A stretch of 24,511 nucleotides of DNA from a virus: positions 1 to 24,511 of the IMG/VR virus record IMGVR_UViG_3300034061_002703. The stretch is one strand, 5' to 3'. Below, piece after piece: positions 11,764 to 19,387 of the stretch. Numbering within the stretch: position 1 is the first letter of the stretch; each line of letters starts with the position of its first letter. The notes under the pieces are model-generated. The model was not told where the DNA came from and did no database searches. It was given only the letters and a program-made list of their open reading frames with translations. A program made the position numbers and the translations under genes.

Positions 11764-12618
11764 TTATTTATACCTTGACTCTACATATTTTTTAATAAAA
11801 GATACTATTATTTTTGATTCTGATCTTGGTACAGCATTTATTAAAAGGTGATTAATATTATCTTTTTCAAGCATCTGAATAAATTCATGAAAAGTTTCGT
11901 GGGTAAAGTATTCTACGTCTTCTACAACCTTTGAGACATCTCCTTTTTTCCATACTGGCTTCATAGCATGCTGTGCTAAGGATTGAAGTTCTTCTTCTGT
12001 CTCTCTAATAACTGGTGTCATTGCCAGCATTATTTCAGTTTCTCCCCTATCAAACTCAATCTTTAAAGAAGGATCTTTTAGCCAGTCTGACCAAAATCCA
12101 CGCTTGTAGATGCTGTATGGAAGAATAATCTTGTTCTTATATTTTTTTACTGCATCAAACACGTAGTTATTAGTTGTTGAAATGTAGACATCTAACTGCT
12201 CTTTTGGATCTTTATTTTTTGATATCTCGTCTAAACTTTCAATAAATTTAATTGTGTAGTTTGATCTTTCGACTGAAGATGATAGGTCATTTACATCACC
12301 AACAATTCCCCCTACATTACTTTCGTGGTCTTTTATATAACCTGCAATTATATTTATCTGAAGTCTATCTTTTTGAATTTCATCTATAGATTGGTTTATT
12401 GCATAAAGATATTGTGGAGATATTGTATAAGGTCGTATTGCAATAAGGTATTTAATCTTTTCATTTAATTTAATATCTTTAGCAACCCTAACAAACATAT
12501 CTCCCTGTGTTGCATCATAGGTAAACATTACTCCATCGAAGTGGTGACTATCTAATGTAGATGTATCTTCAAGTGTATCATTTTCATTAAACGTTCCACC
12601 AAAATAATAAAACTTCAT
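11764..12618 (-). CDS. Luciferase-like monooxygenase (LLM) family protein, copy 2
   Basis: A 284-aa TIM-barrel protein of the flavin-dependent LLM type. IKYLIAIRPYTISPQYLYA (about residues 53-72) followed by DRLQINIIAGYIKDHE (about 84-99) reproduces the SsuD-like pattern ALRPG..SP..AA and GRL.LN.VTG...E, which forms the flavin phosphate pocket in alkanesulfonate monooxygenases. Typical LLM proteins are 330-380 residues, so this one is compact. It uses FMNH2 and O2 if active; no flavin reductase is visible in the window. Copy 1 ends in a TAATG overlap with this start. The two copies are similar over their whole length. Confidence 0.8.
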   Translation of the reverse strand: MKFYYFGGTFNENDTLEDTSTLDSHHFDGVMFTYDATQGDMFVRVAKDIKLNEKIKYLIAIRPYTISPQYLYAINQSIDEIQKDRLQINIIAGYIKDHESNVGGIVGDVNDLSSSVERSNYTIKFIESLDEISKNKDPKEQLDVYISTTNNYVFDAVKKYKNKIILPYSIYKRGFWSDWLKDPSLKIEFDRGETEIMLAMTPVIRETEEELQSLAQHAMKPVWKKGDVSKVVEDVEYFTHETFHEFIQMLEKDNINHLLINAVPRSESKIIVSFIKKYVESRYK

Positions 12619-13472
12619 TATTTGTTTATCTCCGCATACTCTTTTGATTGCACATAATCTCTAATAAATGGAATTATCACATCATTTTCTGCTTGAGGAA
12701 CAGCGTTAATTAGAAGATAGTTTATGTTGTCATTCTTTAATTCTTTGATAAATTCATGAAAACTTTTGTGAGTAAAGTATCCAACATCATTAACTACTTT
12801 AGGGATTTCTCCTTCTTGCCAAACAGGTCTTAATGCATAATTTTTTAAGGCCTCAAGTTCTTTCTCGGTTTCTCTAATAATTGGTGTCATTGCCAACATT
12901 ATCTCTTTGCTTTTAACATCTAAAGTTTTACTATATTTTTTAAACCAAAGATTATTTTTATACAGACTATATGGAAGTATTATTTTGTTGTTATATTTAT
13001 TAACCGTATCAAGAACTCTTGGATTAGTAGTTGTTACAAAAAAATCTAAAGGTGATTTTAAATCTTTTTCTGACTGCATATCGTTTAATGAATCAAGAAA
13101 CTCAGTCATATATTTTCTTTTAGCAACCTTGTCTGACTGGTCGTTTACGTTTCCAACGATTCCATTAAAACTGTTTTCGTGGTCCTTTGTGTATCCTGTA
13201 ATAAAATTTATTTGAATTCTATTCTTATCTATCTTATTTAAAGAATCATTGATCATATACAAGTACTGTGGAGATATTGTATATGGTCTTATAGCAATCA
13301 AATACTTAATGCTCTTAGTTGTTTTTATATCAAGTGCTGCTTTTACAAATATATCTCCTTGAGGAATGTCATGTGTAAACATTACACCAGAGAAATGATG
13401 TTGCTCTAAATTTGAAGGAGACTTAACTGATCCTTCTTCACCAATAACTCCACCAAAATAATAAAAATTCAT
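12618..13472 (-). CDS. Luciferase-like monooxygenase (LLM) family protein, copy 1
   Basis: A 284-aa paralogue of the next gene, both starting M(N/K)FYYFGG. Flavin-domain signatures are IKYLIAIRPYTISPQYLYM (55-73) and NRIQINFITGYTKDHE (84-99); NKIILPYSLYK and EIMLAMTPIIRETE are shared with copy 2. The conservation of both copies suggests a heteromeric enzyme, as in bacterial luciferase LuxA/LuxB, or two substrates. Its start overlaps the stop of a 37-aa zinc-knuckle gene (ATGA), and its stop overlaps the start of copy 2. Together with DUF6065 it makes a three-gene tailoring cassette. Confidence 0.8.
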   Translation of the reverse strand: MNFYYFGGVIGEEGSVKSPSNLEQHHFSGVMFTHDIPQGDIFVKAALDIKTTKSIKYLIAIRPYTISPQYLYMINDSLNKIDKNRIQINFITGYTKDHENSFNGIVGNVNDQSDKVAKRKYMTEFLDSLNDMQSEKDLKSPLDFFVTTTNPRVLDTVNKYNNKIILPYSLYKNNLWFKKYSKTLDVKSKEIMLAMTPIIRETEKELEALKNYALRPVWQEGEIPKVVNDVGYFTHKSFHEFIKELKNDNINYLLINAVPQAENDVIIPFIRDYVQSKEYAEINK

Positions 13473-13582
13473 GCTGTTGCCTGACTATAGTGAAAATCGC
13501 ACAAGTCTACAATTCTGCTTTCTGAGTTTGCCCAAACTTGAGTGCTCTCATCTTGGCATAACTCTTCTTCACACATAAACAT
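13469..13582 (-). CDS. Zinc-knuckle mini-protein, 37 aa
   Basis: MFMCEEELCQD: Cys4 and Cys9, then Cys28-x-x-His31 (LCDFHYS) near the end. The design matches the 41-aa protein at 1455 (CxxC...CxxH). Its TGA overlaps the ATG of the first LLM gene, so the two are coupled. It may be a small partner of the LLM cassette, but this is only inferred from position. Confidence 0.52.
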   Translation of the reverse strand: MFMCEEELCQDESTQVWANSESRIVDLCDFHYSQATA

Positions 13583-13614
13583 GTTAACATTTTTAATTGA
13601 TTTAAGGACTATCA

Positions 13615-14040
13615 CTACTCTATTCTATCATAGTCTTCTGGTAGTAGTTTCTTTAGTTCTTTGTATGCCCCTGAAATTTTCTTCATTGAGTGGTAGTGCG
13701 GATAGGCTGACCCTACTTCTCCATACTCATCAAAATATGCAATCTCTGGCTCAATATCAATAATAAATTTATTTAAACCTTCTTGAACATCATCTATATA
13801 TTGGTATGCCCAATCACGAGAATCTGAAACAAATTTTAAAAATGCATCCGACTCTGTTTCTTTCTTAAGTAAATTTCTTGCAGATGCTTCAAAAAGTTTT
13901 TCAGCCAGAACTGTTTTATCTATGTGTGATTGAATTAGTTCTTTAGACATTGATACAGTTTTAATTTTAAATCTAACATTGTTTATAATTAAAGCAAAAA
14001 ATAAAAATATAAAAAATACAAATGAAATTAACTCTATCAT
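13615..14040 (-). CDS. Membrane-anchored hypothetical protein, 141 aa
   Basis: Residues 3-22 form an N-terminal transmembrane helix (ELISFVFFIFLFFALIIN), followed by a Lys-rich linker and a helical cytoplasmic or periplasmic domain of about 110 residues (LAEKLFEASARNLL, then WAYQYIDDVQEGLNKF). The last 25 residues (HSMKKISGAYKELKKLLPEDYDRIE) resemble tails seen in actinophage proteins. It is coupled to the upstream gene by an ATGA overlap. Confidence 0.62.
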   Translation of the reverse strand: MIELISFVFFIFLFFALIINNVRFKIKTVSMSKELIQSHIDKTVLAEKLFEASARNLLKKETESDAFLKFVSDSRDWAYQYIDDVQEGLNKFIIDIEPEIAYFDEYGEVGSAYPHYHSMKKISGAYKELKKLLPEDYDRIE

Positions 14041-14273
14041 AGTTCTTTACCACCTTCTCTTACTAATAGAACAATGGCCCCATTGTCTTCAAGGGCCTTC
14101 TTTGTTCTAATCATGTACTCAACAGCCTGCTTTCTTTCTTCTCCAGAAAGGCTCATAAATTCTTTTTCACTTGCCTTTACTGTTAAAAAATTATCATGAT
14201 CAACTATTTGAAGTTGAAACCCGTCAGGACCCTTTAAAGATCTAAATGCTTTTCTCATTGAATCTGTATACAT
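14037..14273 (-). CDS. Hypothetical 78-aa protein
   Basis: A small alpha/beta protein beginning MYTDSMRKAFRSLKGPDGFQLQ, with a strand-rich first half and an acidic helix (SGEERKQAVEYMIRTKKALE). The ATG lies 1 nt after the WhiB stop; its own stop overlaps the next start (ATGA). It is probably in the WhiB operon. No family is recognised. Confidence 0.58.
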   Translation of the reverse strand: MYTDSMRKAFRSLKGPDGFQLQIVDHDNFLTVKASEKEFMSLSGEERKQAVEYMIRTKKALEDNGAIVLLVREGGKEL

Positions 14274-14274
14274 A

Positions 14275-14559
14275 TTATTGATCCACCGTTAACCTTTGCC
14301 ATGTATTTGCCCAGTCTGACTTAGACTTATGCTTAGAAAACTCTTTAGAAAGTTGGCCACCTTCAAGGTAAACTCCTCCCCAAACTCCCCACTCTTTTTG
14401 TGAAACTCCAACAGCAAAGCACATTTTTGATACTGGACACATAGAGCATAGTTTATCTATTGCTGGCCTTAACAGTTCATCATCTTCATACTTTTCAAAG
14501 AATAAATTTGTGTCGTAGTCTAAACATAAAGCATCGTCTTTCCATTCATGTTTAGGCAT
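14275..14559 (-). CDS. WhiB-family iron-sulfur regulator
   Basis: A 94-aa WhiB-like protein. Four Cys ligands for a [4Fe-4S] cluster are present (Cys12, Cys38, Cys41, Cys47, with C-x2-C-x5-C), then the G[VI]WGG turn (GVWGG, 58-62) and a basic C-terminal region expected to touch DNA. WhiB proteins are restricted to actinobacteria and their phages; they bind the primary sigma factor and sense redox or NO. A phage copy could redirect host transcription or block host WhiB proteins. It is the strongest host marker in the window. It sits in a run of minus-strand genes with 1-nt spacings. Confidence 0.93.
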   Translation of the reverse strand: MPKHEWKDDALCLDYDTNLFFEKYEDDELLRPAIDKLCSMCPVSKMCFAVGVSQKEWGVWGGVYLEGGQLSKEFSKHKSKSDWANTWQRLTVDQ

Positions 14560-14560
14560 A

Positions 14561-14770
14561 TTAACCTACAAACTTGTCTGGTATGTCCCATCCATTCTTA
14601 GAAGGTACAAAACGACGCTGTAGGTGCCACTTGCCATCTACGAATGCACCCTGTGGTGCTGTTCTACCCTTCTCAGAAGGATAAGTGTTTACCACTGTCC
14701 ATCCATCCCATACCAAAGATTTGTTTGCATTAACAATCTTTTCCATCTGCTCTAATGATTTAATTTGCAT
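14561..14770 (-). CDS. Hypothetical 69-aa protein
   Basis: The start at 14770 (MQIKSLEQMEKI) is preferred over 14836 because it has an AAAGGA Shine-Dalgarno 6 nt upstream and does not overlap the 14784 gene. The protein has a helix then a strand-rich, Trp-containing half (WDGWTVVNTYPSEKGRTAPQ, then GKWHLQRRF), typical of small actinophage proteins. The same start context (AAAGGAATAAAG) is used by the FkbM-type gene at 22624. Function unknown. Confidence 0.64.
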   Translation of the reverse strand: MQIKSLEQMEKIVNANKSLVWDGWTVVNTYPSEKGRTAPQGAFVDGKWHLQRRFVPSKNGWDIPDKFVG

Positions 14771-14783
14771 CTTTATTCCTTTG

Positions 14784-15134
14784 TTAGTATCTGAAAATGC
14801 CGTATTCGACATTGTTGTTTTTTGCTTCATCAACAAGTTTTGAAACTTGTTCTCTTTCTTTACTTAAAAAAGCAAAGTAGTTTATGTCTGAAATATTTTC
14901 TGCAACCCATGAAGGAGCAACAGCCTTATACTTAATACTTTTGCCACGAGCCTTTAGTCCTCGCTCTGAAAGGTTTGCAAACTCCATAGCCATAGAGTTA
15001 ATGTTTGCAGGTCCTGCAGAGTAAATATAAAAATATGGATCTTCTTCTTTTAAAGAAGACATTGTAACTGCCATGGCTCTAAGAAAAACCTGGTAGTCAT
15101 TAAAACTACTGGTTCCTTGAATCCCCACTATCAT
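14784..15134 (-). CDS. SLOG/DUF2493-like nucleotide-binding protein
   Basis: A 116-aa Rossmann-like protein. It starts MIVGIQGTSSFNDY, where a hydrophobic strand and a Gly-Thr-Ser-Ser loop resemble the SLOG/YAcAr superfamily that binds nucleotides or ADP-ribose derivatives. AMAVTMSSLKE and FYIYSAGPANINSMAMEFA would be the following helix and strand. The start at 15134 has GGGAAG 6 nt upstream; a second Met at 15146 is possible. It overlaps the membrane-protein gene upstream by 29 nt. Confidence 0.55.
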   Translation of the reverse strand: MIVGIQGTSSFNDYQVFLRAMAVTMSSLKEEDPYFYIYSAGPANINSMAMEFANLSERGLKARGKSIKYKAVAPSWVAENISDINYFAFLSKEREQVSKLVDEAKNNNVEYGIFRY

Positions 15135-15528
15135 TTTTCTTCCCATCTCTAAGTTGATCCATTATAAACAGCATCTTATCTAATTGTACCTTATCCATAC
15201 CCATCGTGTCAACTACGATTGCACTCTGTTTGTCTATAGAATCTCCATCTACATCCGCACAATAAAAGCCTCCATCCTTAACAAAATAAGCCTTGTTATC
15301 AAGAATTACAACTCTTATGTTTACCTTTTCATCATGCTTGCTTGACTGGGTAACCATCTTTTTTCTATACGTTTTAAGGTCTGGAAGCAGTGGCATAACC
15401 AGTGTGTGTATATGGCTTTGGCTATATCTAATATTATTTACTTTGGTTTTTAGGGTGCGTGGAAGTATTAGCCTTGTTGTTATAAACATGGCTAACATGG
15501 TTAGCGCAGATCCTAAAAAGTATTCCAT
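15106..15528 (-). CDS. Membrane-anchored hypothetical protein, 140 aa
   Basis: One N-terminal transmembrane helix (residues 3-24, LGSALTMLAMFITTRLIL) followed by a polar domain with a strand-rich centre (NIRVVILDNKAYFVKDGGFYCADVDGD) and an acidic, helical C-terminus. A GGAG Shine-Dalgarno lies before the ATG, and a TATAAT lies about 20 nt upstream (near 15545-15550 on the minus strand), so it starts a transcript. Function unknown. Confidence 0.62.
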   Translation of the reverse strand: MEYFLGSALTMLAMFITTRLILPRTLKTKVNNIRYSQSHIHTLVMPLLPDLKTYRKKMVTQSSKHDEKVNIRVVILDNKAYFVKDGGFYCADVDGDSIDKQSAIVVDTMGMDKVQLDKMLFIMDQLRDGKKNDSGDSRNQ

Positions 15529-15549
15529 AGTGTCTCCAAAACAATTATA

Positions 15550-15888
15550 CTACTTATCTAAAAGAATAACTCTGATTATCTCTTTCAAGGTAGCCTGAGA
15601 CTCTTTACTTAACTTAGAAACCGCCTCCTGATCCATGGCTTTAGAAGTCAATGTAACTATTGGATTTTTTTCAGTAACATCCATATCTAAAAATCCATGG
15701 CTCCACAAAGACATAGTCTCACGAGAAAAATATAGAGAAACTTCTTTGTGTAGTTCTGGACTTATCTCTATCAACTTTTCTGTAAAATTATATATAGGCT
15801 CACCAGTGTCCATATCTATTCCAGAAACCTCAAGTGCGCCAGCCAAGATTAACTGATCTATTGCATCATCTTCATCTTTAAAGTTCAT
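15550..15888 (-). CDS. Conserved actinophage-type protein, paralogue 2
   Basis: A 112-aa protein. The start at 15888 (MNFKDEDD) gives an ATGA overlap with the upstream gene and is preferred over 15903. Residues 10-60 (DQLILAGALEVSGIDMDTGE and YNFTEKLIEISPELHKE) align with the 74-aa protein encoded just upstream. The repeat unit is [L.L.GA.E..GID..TGE..Y..TEK..E.SPE..KE]. It looks like a small helical-hairpin protein often found in actinophage genomes; its role is unknown. The longer C-terminal part is unique to this copy. Confidence 0.63.
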   Translation of the reverse strand: MNFKDEDDAIDQLILAGALEVSGIDMDTGEPIYNFTEKLIEISPELHKEVSLYFSRETMSLWSHGFLDMDVTEKNPIVTLTSKAMDQEAVSKLSKESQATLKEIIRVILLDK

Positions 15889-16109
15889 TGACGAATTCTC
15901 CATGTCATTCTTGTAGGCCCCTGGTCAATTAGTTGAAACATATGGTGCTCGTATTGATCTTTTAGTTCTTTATATATTTCTGGACTGACTTCTTTCATCT
16001 TTTCAGTAATTGTGTACATCATCTCACCAGTTATGTCATCGATACCCTGAAATTCAACAGCACCTTGAAGCATTAAGTGTTCGAGCATGGCTTCTTCTTT
16101 AAGCCCCAT
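15885..16109 (-). CDS. Conserved actinophage-type protein, paralogue 1
   Basis: A 74-aa protein with EHLMLQGAVEFQGIDDITGE, MMYTITEKMKEVSPEIYKE, matching the first 60 residues of the next gene. The tandem pair probably arose by duplication. It ends in an ATGA overlap with its paralogue and starts 1 nt after the stop of the nuclease gene. Confidence 0.64.
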   Translation of the reverse strand: MGLKEEAMLEHLMLQGAVEFQGIDDITGEMMYTITEKMKEVSPEIYKELKDQYEHHMFQLIDQGPTRMTWRIRQ

Positions 16110-16110
16110 A

Positions 16111-16518
16111 TTACTTACCCGACTTTGCTCTTGCCTTCTTCAAAGCGTCAAAATCTTTGACCTTTGTCTCTCCCATATATCCCCAAGCGTAGCCATCATT
16201 AATCATCATATCATTAAGGGATACAGTATCCCCATTAATATATACCCAGCCCAAAATGCGACCATACTTCTCAGATGAATCCATCTTCTCAGTCTTGATT
16301 ACAACAGACTTAGCATCTTTTAGAGCCTTCTTTAGGTACTCTTTAGACTCAAGGCCAAGCGCTTTCTCTTTAAGATCTTTTGTGCGAGACTCAGGGGTAT
16401 CAATACCAGCCAGTCTTACACGAGATGAGAACAGGATATCAAACCCTAAATCAATTAGAACGTCAATGGTATCTCCATCTACTACGTTCTCTACTTTTCT
16501 TACATAATACTGATACAT
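16111..16518 (-). CDS. Thermonuclease (staphylococcal nuclease family)
   Basis: A 135-aa SNase-fold protein with VVDGDTIDVLIDLG, the catalytic Arg in SSRVRLAGIDTPE, the Glu of TPES, and the second Arg in KYGRILGWVYINGD, ending with LNDMMINDGYAWGYMG. It would cut single-stranded DNA or RNA with calcium. No signal peptide is present, so it acts inside the cell unless released by lysis. The Met at 16518 is chosen because AAGGGGG sits 6 nt upstream; the frame is open to 16539. It is downstream of the membrane-protein gene by 11 nt. Confidence 0.9.
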   Translation of the reverse strand: MYQYYVRKVENVVDGDTIDVLIDLGFDILFSSRVRLAGIDTPESRTKDLKEKALGLESKEYLKKALKDAKSVVIKTEKMDSSEKYGRILGWVYINGDTVSLNDMMINDGYAWGYMGETKVKDFDALKKARAKSGK

Positions 16519-16529
16519 AATAAGCCCCC

Positions 16530-16814
16530 TTAGACCCAATGTTTAATTATAGCACTTACAGCAAGAGTTGACCACAAAATATTAAACCAAATAATTGTAG
16601 GCAAAGTCTTTACTGTTGATGACCAAATCAATGCAAGGCTTGACACCAATGCAAAAATGTATAGCCACCACCATTGCTTGCCGAATAGTAAGCCTGGAAA
16701 TATGATAGATATTTTTGTCATAAAAGCAAAGAACTCAACAGTGTTTGGTCTATCCCAATACTTCTTGTGTTTCATTGTCTTTAGAGCATTAATCCACTCT
16801 GTTCTAAATTTCAT
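16530..16814 (-). CDS. Membrane protein, 94 aa
   Basis: About three hydrophobic segments: ISIIFPGLLFG, the Trp-rich WWWLYIFALVSSLALIW (51-65), and TIIWFNILWSTLAVSAI (70-88). The first 30 residues are basic and polar (MKFRTEWINALKTMKHKKYW). It starts in an ATGA overlap with the halogenase stop and so is coupled to it. It may anchor or export a product, or be an unrelated phage membrane protein; no family is recognised. Confidence 0.6.
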   Translation of the reverse strand: MKFRTEWINALKTMKHKKYWDRPNTVEFFAFMTKISIIFPGLLFGKQWWWLYIFALVSSLALIWSSTVKTLPTIIWFNILWSTLAVSAIIKHWV

Positions 16815-18334
16815 TTTAATCCCTCCAAAAATTGTCTATGGTCTACGCACTCTGATACCTTATATTCTCTGTACTTGCTATAGTACTCATAAGAATCAAC
16901 TGCTTTCTTATATTCGTCAGACAGTTCTATATATTGATTTGCAAGATCTTTGTTAATCTTATCCTGTGCTGATCCAACTAAGAACCAACTCTTAGAACTC
17001 CAGTGATTACCATTGTCTGCTTTCCCTGGCATTCTTTTTTTCCAAACATTTAACTTGTTCTTTAAAGTTTCTGGTGCATTTTCATATGAAAACTTTTCCC
17101 AAAATGGTGTGTCTTTTCTTAAAGACATGTAGTGAAAATATATAAAGTTAAGAATGTCATCATTCATATTTACAATAATTTTATTAAACTCTGCTCTTAT
17201 CTCAGGGCAATTATTAATTAAAAAGTCTGGGCTTGCAAATATCTCAGTTAGTTCAACCATACTTACCCATAAAGAGGTTGCCTCAAGTGGCTCTACAAAG
17301 TTTGCTGCCAAGCCAACTGCTATACAGTTGTTTTGCCATGGCTCTTCAAATGCTCCTGGACTAAAACTAAACCCACCCTTGTCTTTTCTTGGGTAGGTTG
17401 GAACAAAGCCCAAAAAATCCTCAACTTCTTTTATTGCTTCGCCTTCTGATATCAAAGATGAGTCATAAACATATCCGCAACCAAATCTATTTTGTAGAGG
17501 AATCTTCCAGACCCATCCGTACTTCATAGCAATTGCTTCTGTATATGGTGGAATCTTGTCTGTCATGTCAAGGAAGAATGGTACTGCAGAGTCTGTCGGC
17601 AAAAAATCTTTATAACTCTTCCACTTTGAGTTAAACGTTTTTCCAATTATTAACCTATGAAATCCACTGCAGTCAAATACAAAGTCGCAAACAATGTTAG
17701 ATCCACTATCTAAGTCTAAACTTGTAACATTATTATTTTGATCTAAGTGAACATTGGTTATGGTGTTTTCAAATACTTCAATGCCTCTTTCAAGCCCTAT
17801 CTCTTTAAATCTGGCTGCAAGTTTTGTAGCATTAAAATGAAAAGATATATGCCCAATCTTCTTATAGTCTAAAAGAGTTTTTCCTTCTTTATTTTTTTCA
17901 AGAACGAAAGGAACTTTATTATTTTCTGATACCGTTTCTGTAAAGTCAATATCTTTTACACTATTGTTTAGCATAATGCTTGAAAGCATCATTGGGCTTG
18001 CAGATAAAAACTTAGATGATAGAGCCTCTGTTCCAAGGGCACTATCTGTAAATGAAAATCCATGATAATAAAAGTCATCCTGGTTATTCCAGTTAGTAAA
18101 CTTTATACCATTTTTTACAGTAGCGTCACAATTTTTTACTAAGTCTTCAAAAGTTATATCTAAGGTTTCTAAAAATGCAGGTAAGTATGGTGTGGAGCCT
18201 TCTCCTGCACCTAAGATACCAATATCTTTTGACTCTACTACAATAACATTTAGTTTTGGATACTTCTTTTTTGCGGTCAACGCCGTAAGCCATCCAGCGC
18301 TTCCTCCACCAACAACAACTATATTCTTTGTCAT
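16811..18334 (-). CDS. Flavin-dependent tryptophan-halogenase-like enzyme
   Basis: A 507-aa protein with the FAD-binding GGGSAGW (9-15), LGAGEGSTPYLP (41-52), the segment VKNGIKFTNW (73-82) where the family's catalytic lysine lies, DFVFDCSGFHR (217-227), the diagnostic WxWxIP motif WVWKIP (274-279), and IAVGLAANFVEPLEATSLW near residue 350. These match PrnA/RebH-type halogenases, which make HOCl from FADH2, O2 and chloride and halogenate tryptophan or an indole. A flavin reductase would have to come from the host. Many phage homologues exist, and some family members lack halogenation activity. It is encoded in a coupled operon with hydroxylase, sulfotransferase and kinase genes. Confidence 0.92.
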   Translation of the reverse strand: MTKNIVVVGGGSAGWLTALTAKKKYPKLNVIVVESKDIGILGAGEGSTPYLPAFLETLDITFEDLVKNCDATVKNGIKFTNWNNQDDFYYHGFSFTDSALGTEALSSKFLSASPMMLSSIMLNNSVKDIDFTETVSENNKVPFVLEKNKEGKTLLDYKKIGHISFHFNATKLAARFKEIGLERGIEVFENTITNVHLDQNNNVTSLDLDSGSNIVCDFVFDCSGFHRLIIGKTFNSKWKSYKDFLPTDSAVPFFLDMTDKIPPYTEAIAMKYGWVWKIPLQNRFGCGYVYDSSLISEGEAIKEVEDFLGFVPTYPRKDKGGFSFSPGAFEEPWQNNCIAVGLAANFVEPLEATSLWVSMVELTEIFASPDFLINNCPEIRAEFNKIIVNMNDDILNFIYFHYMSLRKDTPFWEKFSYENAPETLKNKLNVWKKRMPGKADNGNHWSSKSWFLVGSAQDKINKDLANQYIELSDEYKKAVDSYEYYSKYREYKVSECVDHRQFLEGLK

Positions 18335-18537
18335 TACTTTCTACCCCATTTTATGCAGTTCCATCCACGCTCATGAACGTAGTAAATAAATATTTTAACT
18401 ACTGTTTCCCAAAACGCAATTGCGCTTGATAGTGTAGCATTTCTTGTAAAAATATAAACGATAACGAATGAGGAAAGCGTTCCCCATATGCGATAACTTA
18501 ATGCCTTAGCAAAGGATCTAGCCTTTGTTACTGTCAT
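18334..18537 (-). CDS. DUF2061 family membrane protein
   Basis: A 67-aa protein. The start at 18537 (MTVTKARSFAKALSYRIWG) matches the usual DUF2061 start; the frame is open to 18585 but that part belongs to another gene. Two transmembrane helices are predicted (SSFVIVYIFTRNAT and AIAFWETVVKIFIYYVHERGW), ending with the typical YYxHERxW and a basic tail. Function of the family is unknown. It overlaps the 35-aa gene upstream by 20 nt, and its stop overlaps the halogenase start (TAATG). A more diverged relative may be the 86-aa protein at 21064-21324. Confidence 0.8.
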   Translation of the reverse strand: MTVTKARSFAKALSYRIWGTLSSFVIVYIFTRNATLSSAIAFWETVVKIFIYYVHERGWNCIKWGRK

Positions 18538-18625
18538 CAGATCCACCCCACTTTTTGTCAACAAAGTGAACAGCAATAGCAGCAACTATAAGTGAAACAA
18601 CAACTGCAATAGCATTCTCTAACAT
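18518..18625 (-). CDS. Single-pass membrane mini-protein, 35 aa
   Basis: MLENAIAVVVSLIVAAIAVHF is one transmembrane helix followed by a polar tail (VDKKWGGSDDSNKG). It starts directly after the stop of the kinase gene (adjacent TAG and ATG) and overlaps the DUF2061 start. A real gene in a coupled operon is likely; it could pair with the DUF2061 protein in the membrane. Confidence 0.55.
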   Translation of the reverse strand: MLENAIAVVVSLIVAAIAVHFVDKKWGGSDDSNKG

Positions 18626-19387
18626 CTATATACCCATTTCCTTACGCTTTTGTGTAGCAGAAATAGCATGAATATCTGCACCTAAATCTACCTGCTCAAT
18701 CTTATACCCTACATCACGACCATAGACAATGTTGGTAATGTTAGGTAGTCTTAATACTAATGCTTCGTCCATAAATTCATCTTTGGCAATATATTCTTTA
18801 ACCTGATCAAACTTAAGTGGATCCTTTTCGCTTGTGTTGTAGGTATTACGGACTCCAAGAAGCACTTGGTCAGTTCTCTTACCAGCCTCTTTGTAAAGGG
18901 CGTGGTGGCCTTCGTGCCAAGGCTGATACCTACCCAGCATAAGAGTTGTAGGTGCAGACCAGTCATGAAGACTAAACTTGTCAATGATATGAGATGCCTT
19001 TGCTTCTGCATCTAAGTTGTGACTAATAAATGATACATCAAACTCTGTTGGTCTTTCAAACATTTTGTTTGTGTCTTCAAATCGACCCTCTGCAATTGTG
19101 TCCATGAATACTAAGATATCTGGCTTGCCAAATGCTACACGAGTTAGATCTGTTGGACATACAAAGTCAACAATTACTGGAGCAACACCCTGCTTAGAAA
19201 TAAGTCTTGCCATCTCCCCCATGCGTCTTGCCTGCTCAAGTCTATCTTCTGGAGCAAAACCCAAGTCTGAGTTTACTGTTGCTCTAACCTCATCTGCATT
19301 AAGATGAATAGCATTAATTCTTTCCTTTAATGCCTTTGCTAATTCTGTTTTGCCAGATCCTGGCAGACCTATAATCTGAATAATCAT
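18626..19387 (-). CDS. APS-kinase-like P-loop domain fused to HxGH nucleotidyltransferase
   Basis: A 253-aa two-domain protein. Residues 1-140 are a P-loop kinase of the CysC type: Walker A GLPGSGKT (7-14), NADEVRA (30-36), APEDRLEQARRMG and the VIVDFVCPTDLTR segment (71-83). Residues 146-253 are a nucleotidyltransferase with GRYQPWHEGHHAL (152-164; HxGH at 158-161) and ISATQKRKEMG (242-252), the ISxTxxR-type closing motif. Such fusions are known in phages but their substrate is unsettled; NadR-like or glycerol-phosphate/pantetheine-type chemistry is as possible as sulfate activation. Because the operon starts with a sulfotransferase-like gene, a role in PAPS supply is tempting, but only inferred. 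It begins in an ATGA overlap. Confidence 0.85.
   Translation of the reverse strand: MIIQIIGLPGSGKTELAKALKERINAIHLNADEVRATVNSDLGFAPEDRLEQARRMGEMARLISKQGVAPVIVDFVCPTDLTRVAFGKPDILVFMDTIAEGRFEDTNKMFERPTEFDVSFISHNLDAEAKASHIIDKFSLHDWSAPTTLMLGRYQPWHEGHHALYKEAGKRTDQVLLGVRNTYNTSEKDPLKFDQVKEYIAKDEFMDEALVLRLPNITNIVYGRDVGYKIEQVDLGADIHAISATQKRKEMGI

Noticed and set aside
12907-13215. Plus-strand ORFs opposite the LLM, endolysin, halogenase and other minus-strand genes
   Set aside because: They mirror conserved coding frames, have no start signals or recognisable domains, and are taken as shadows.
18626-19387. Bifunctional PAPS synthetase (ATP sulfurylase plus APS kinase)
   Set aside because: The nucleotidyltransferase part is about 110 residues, far shorter than ATP sulfurylase, and has the HxGH/ISxTxxR form of small nucleotidyltransferases.
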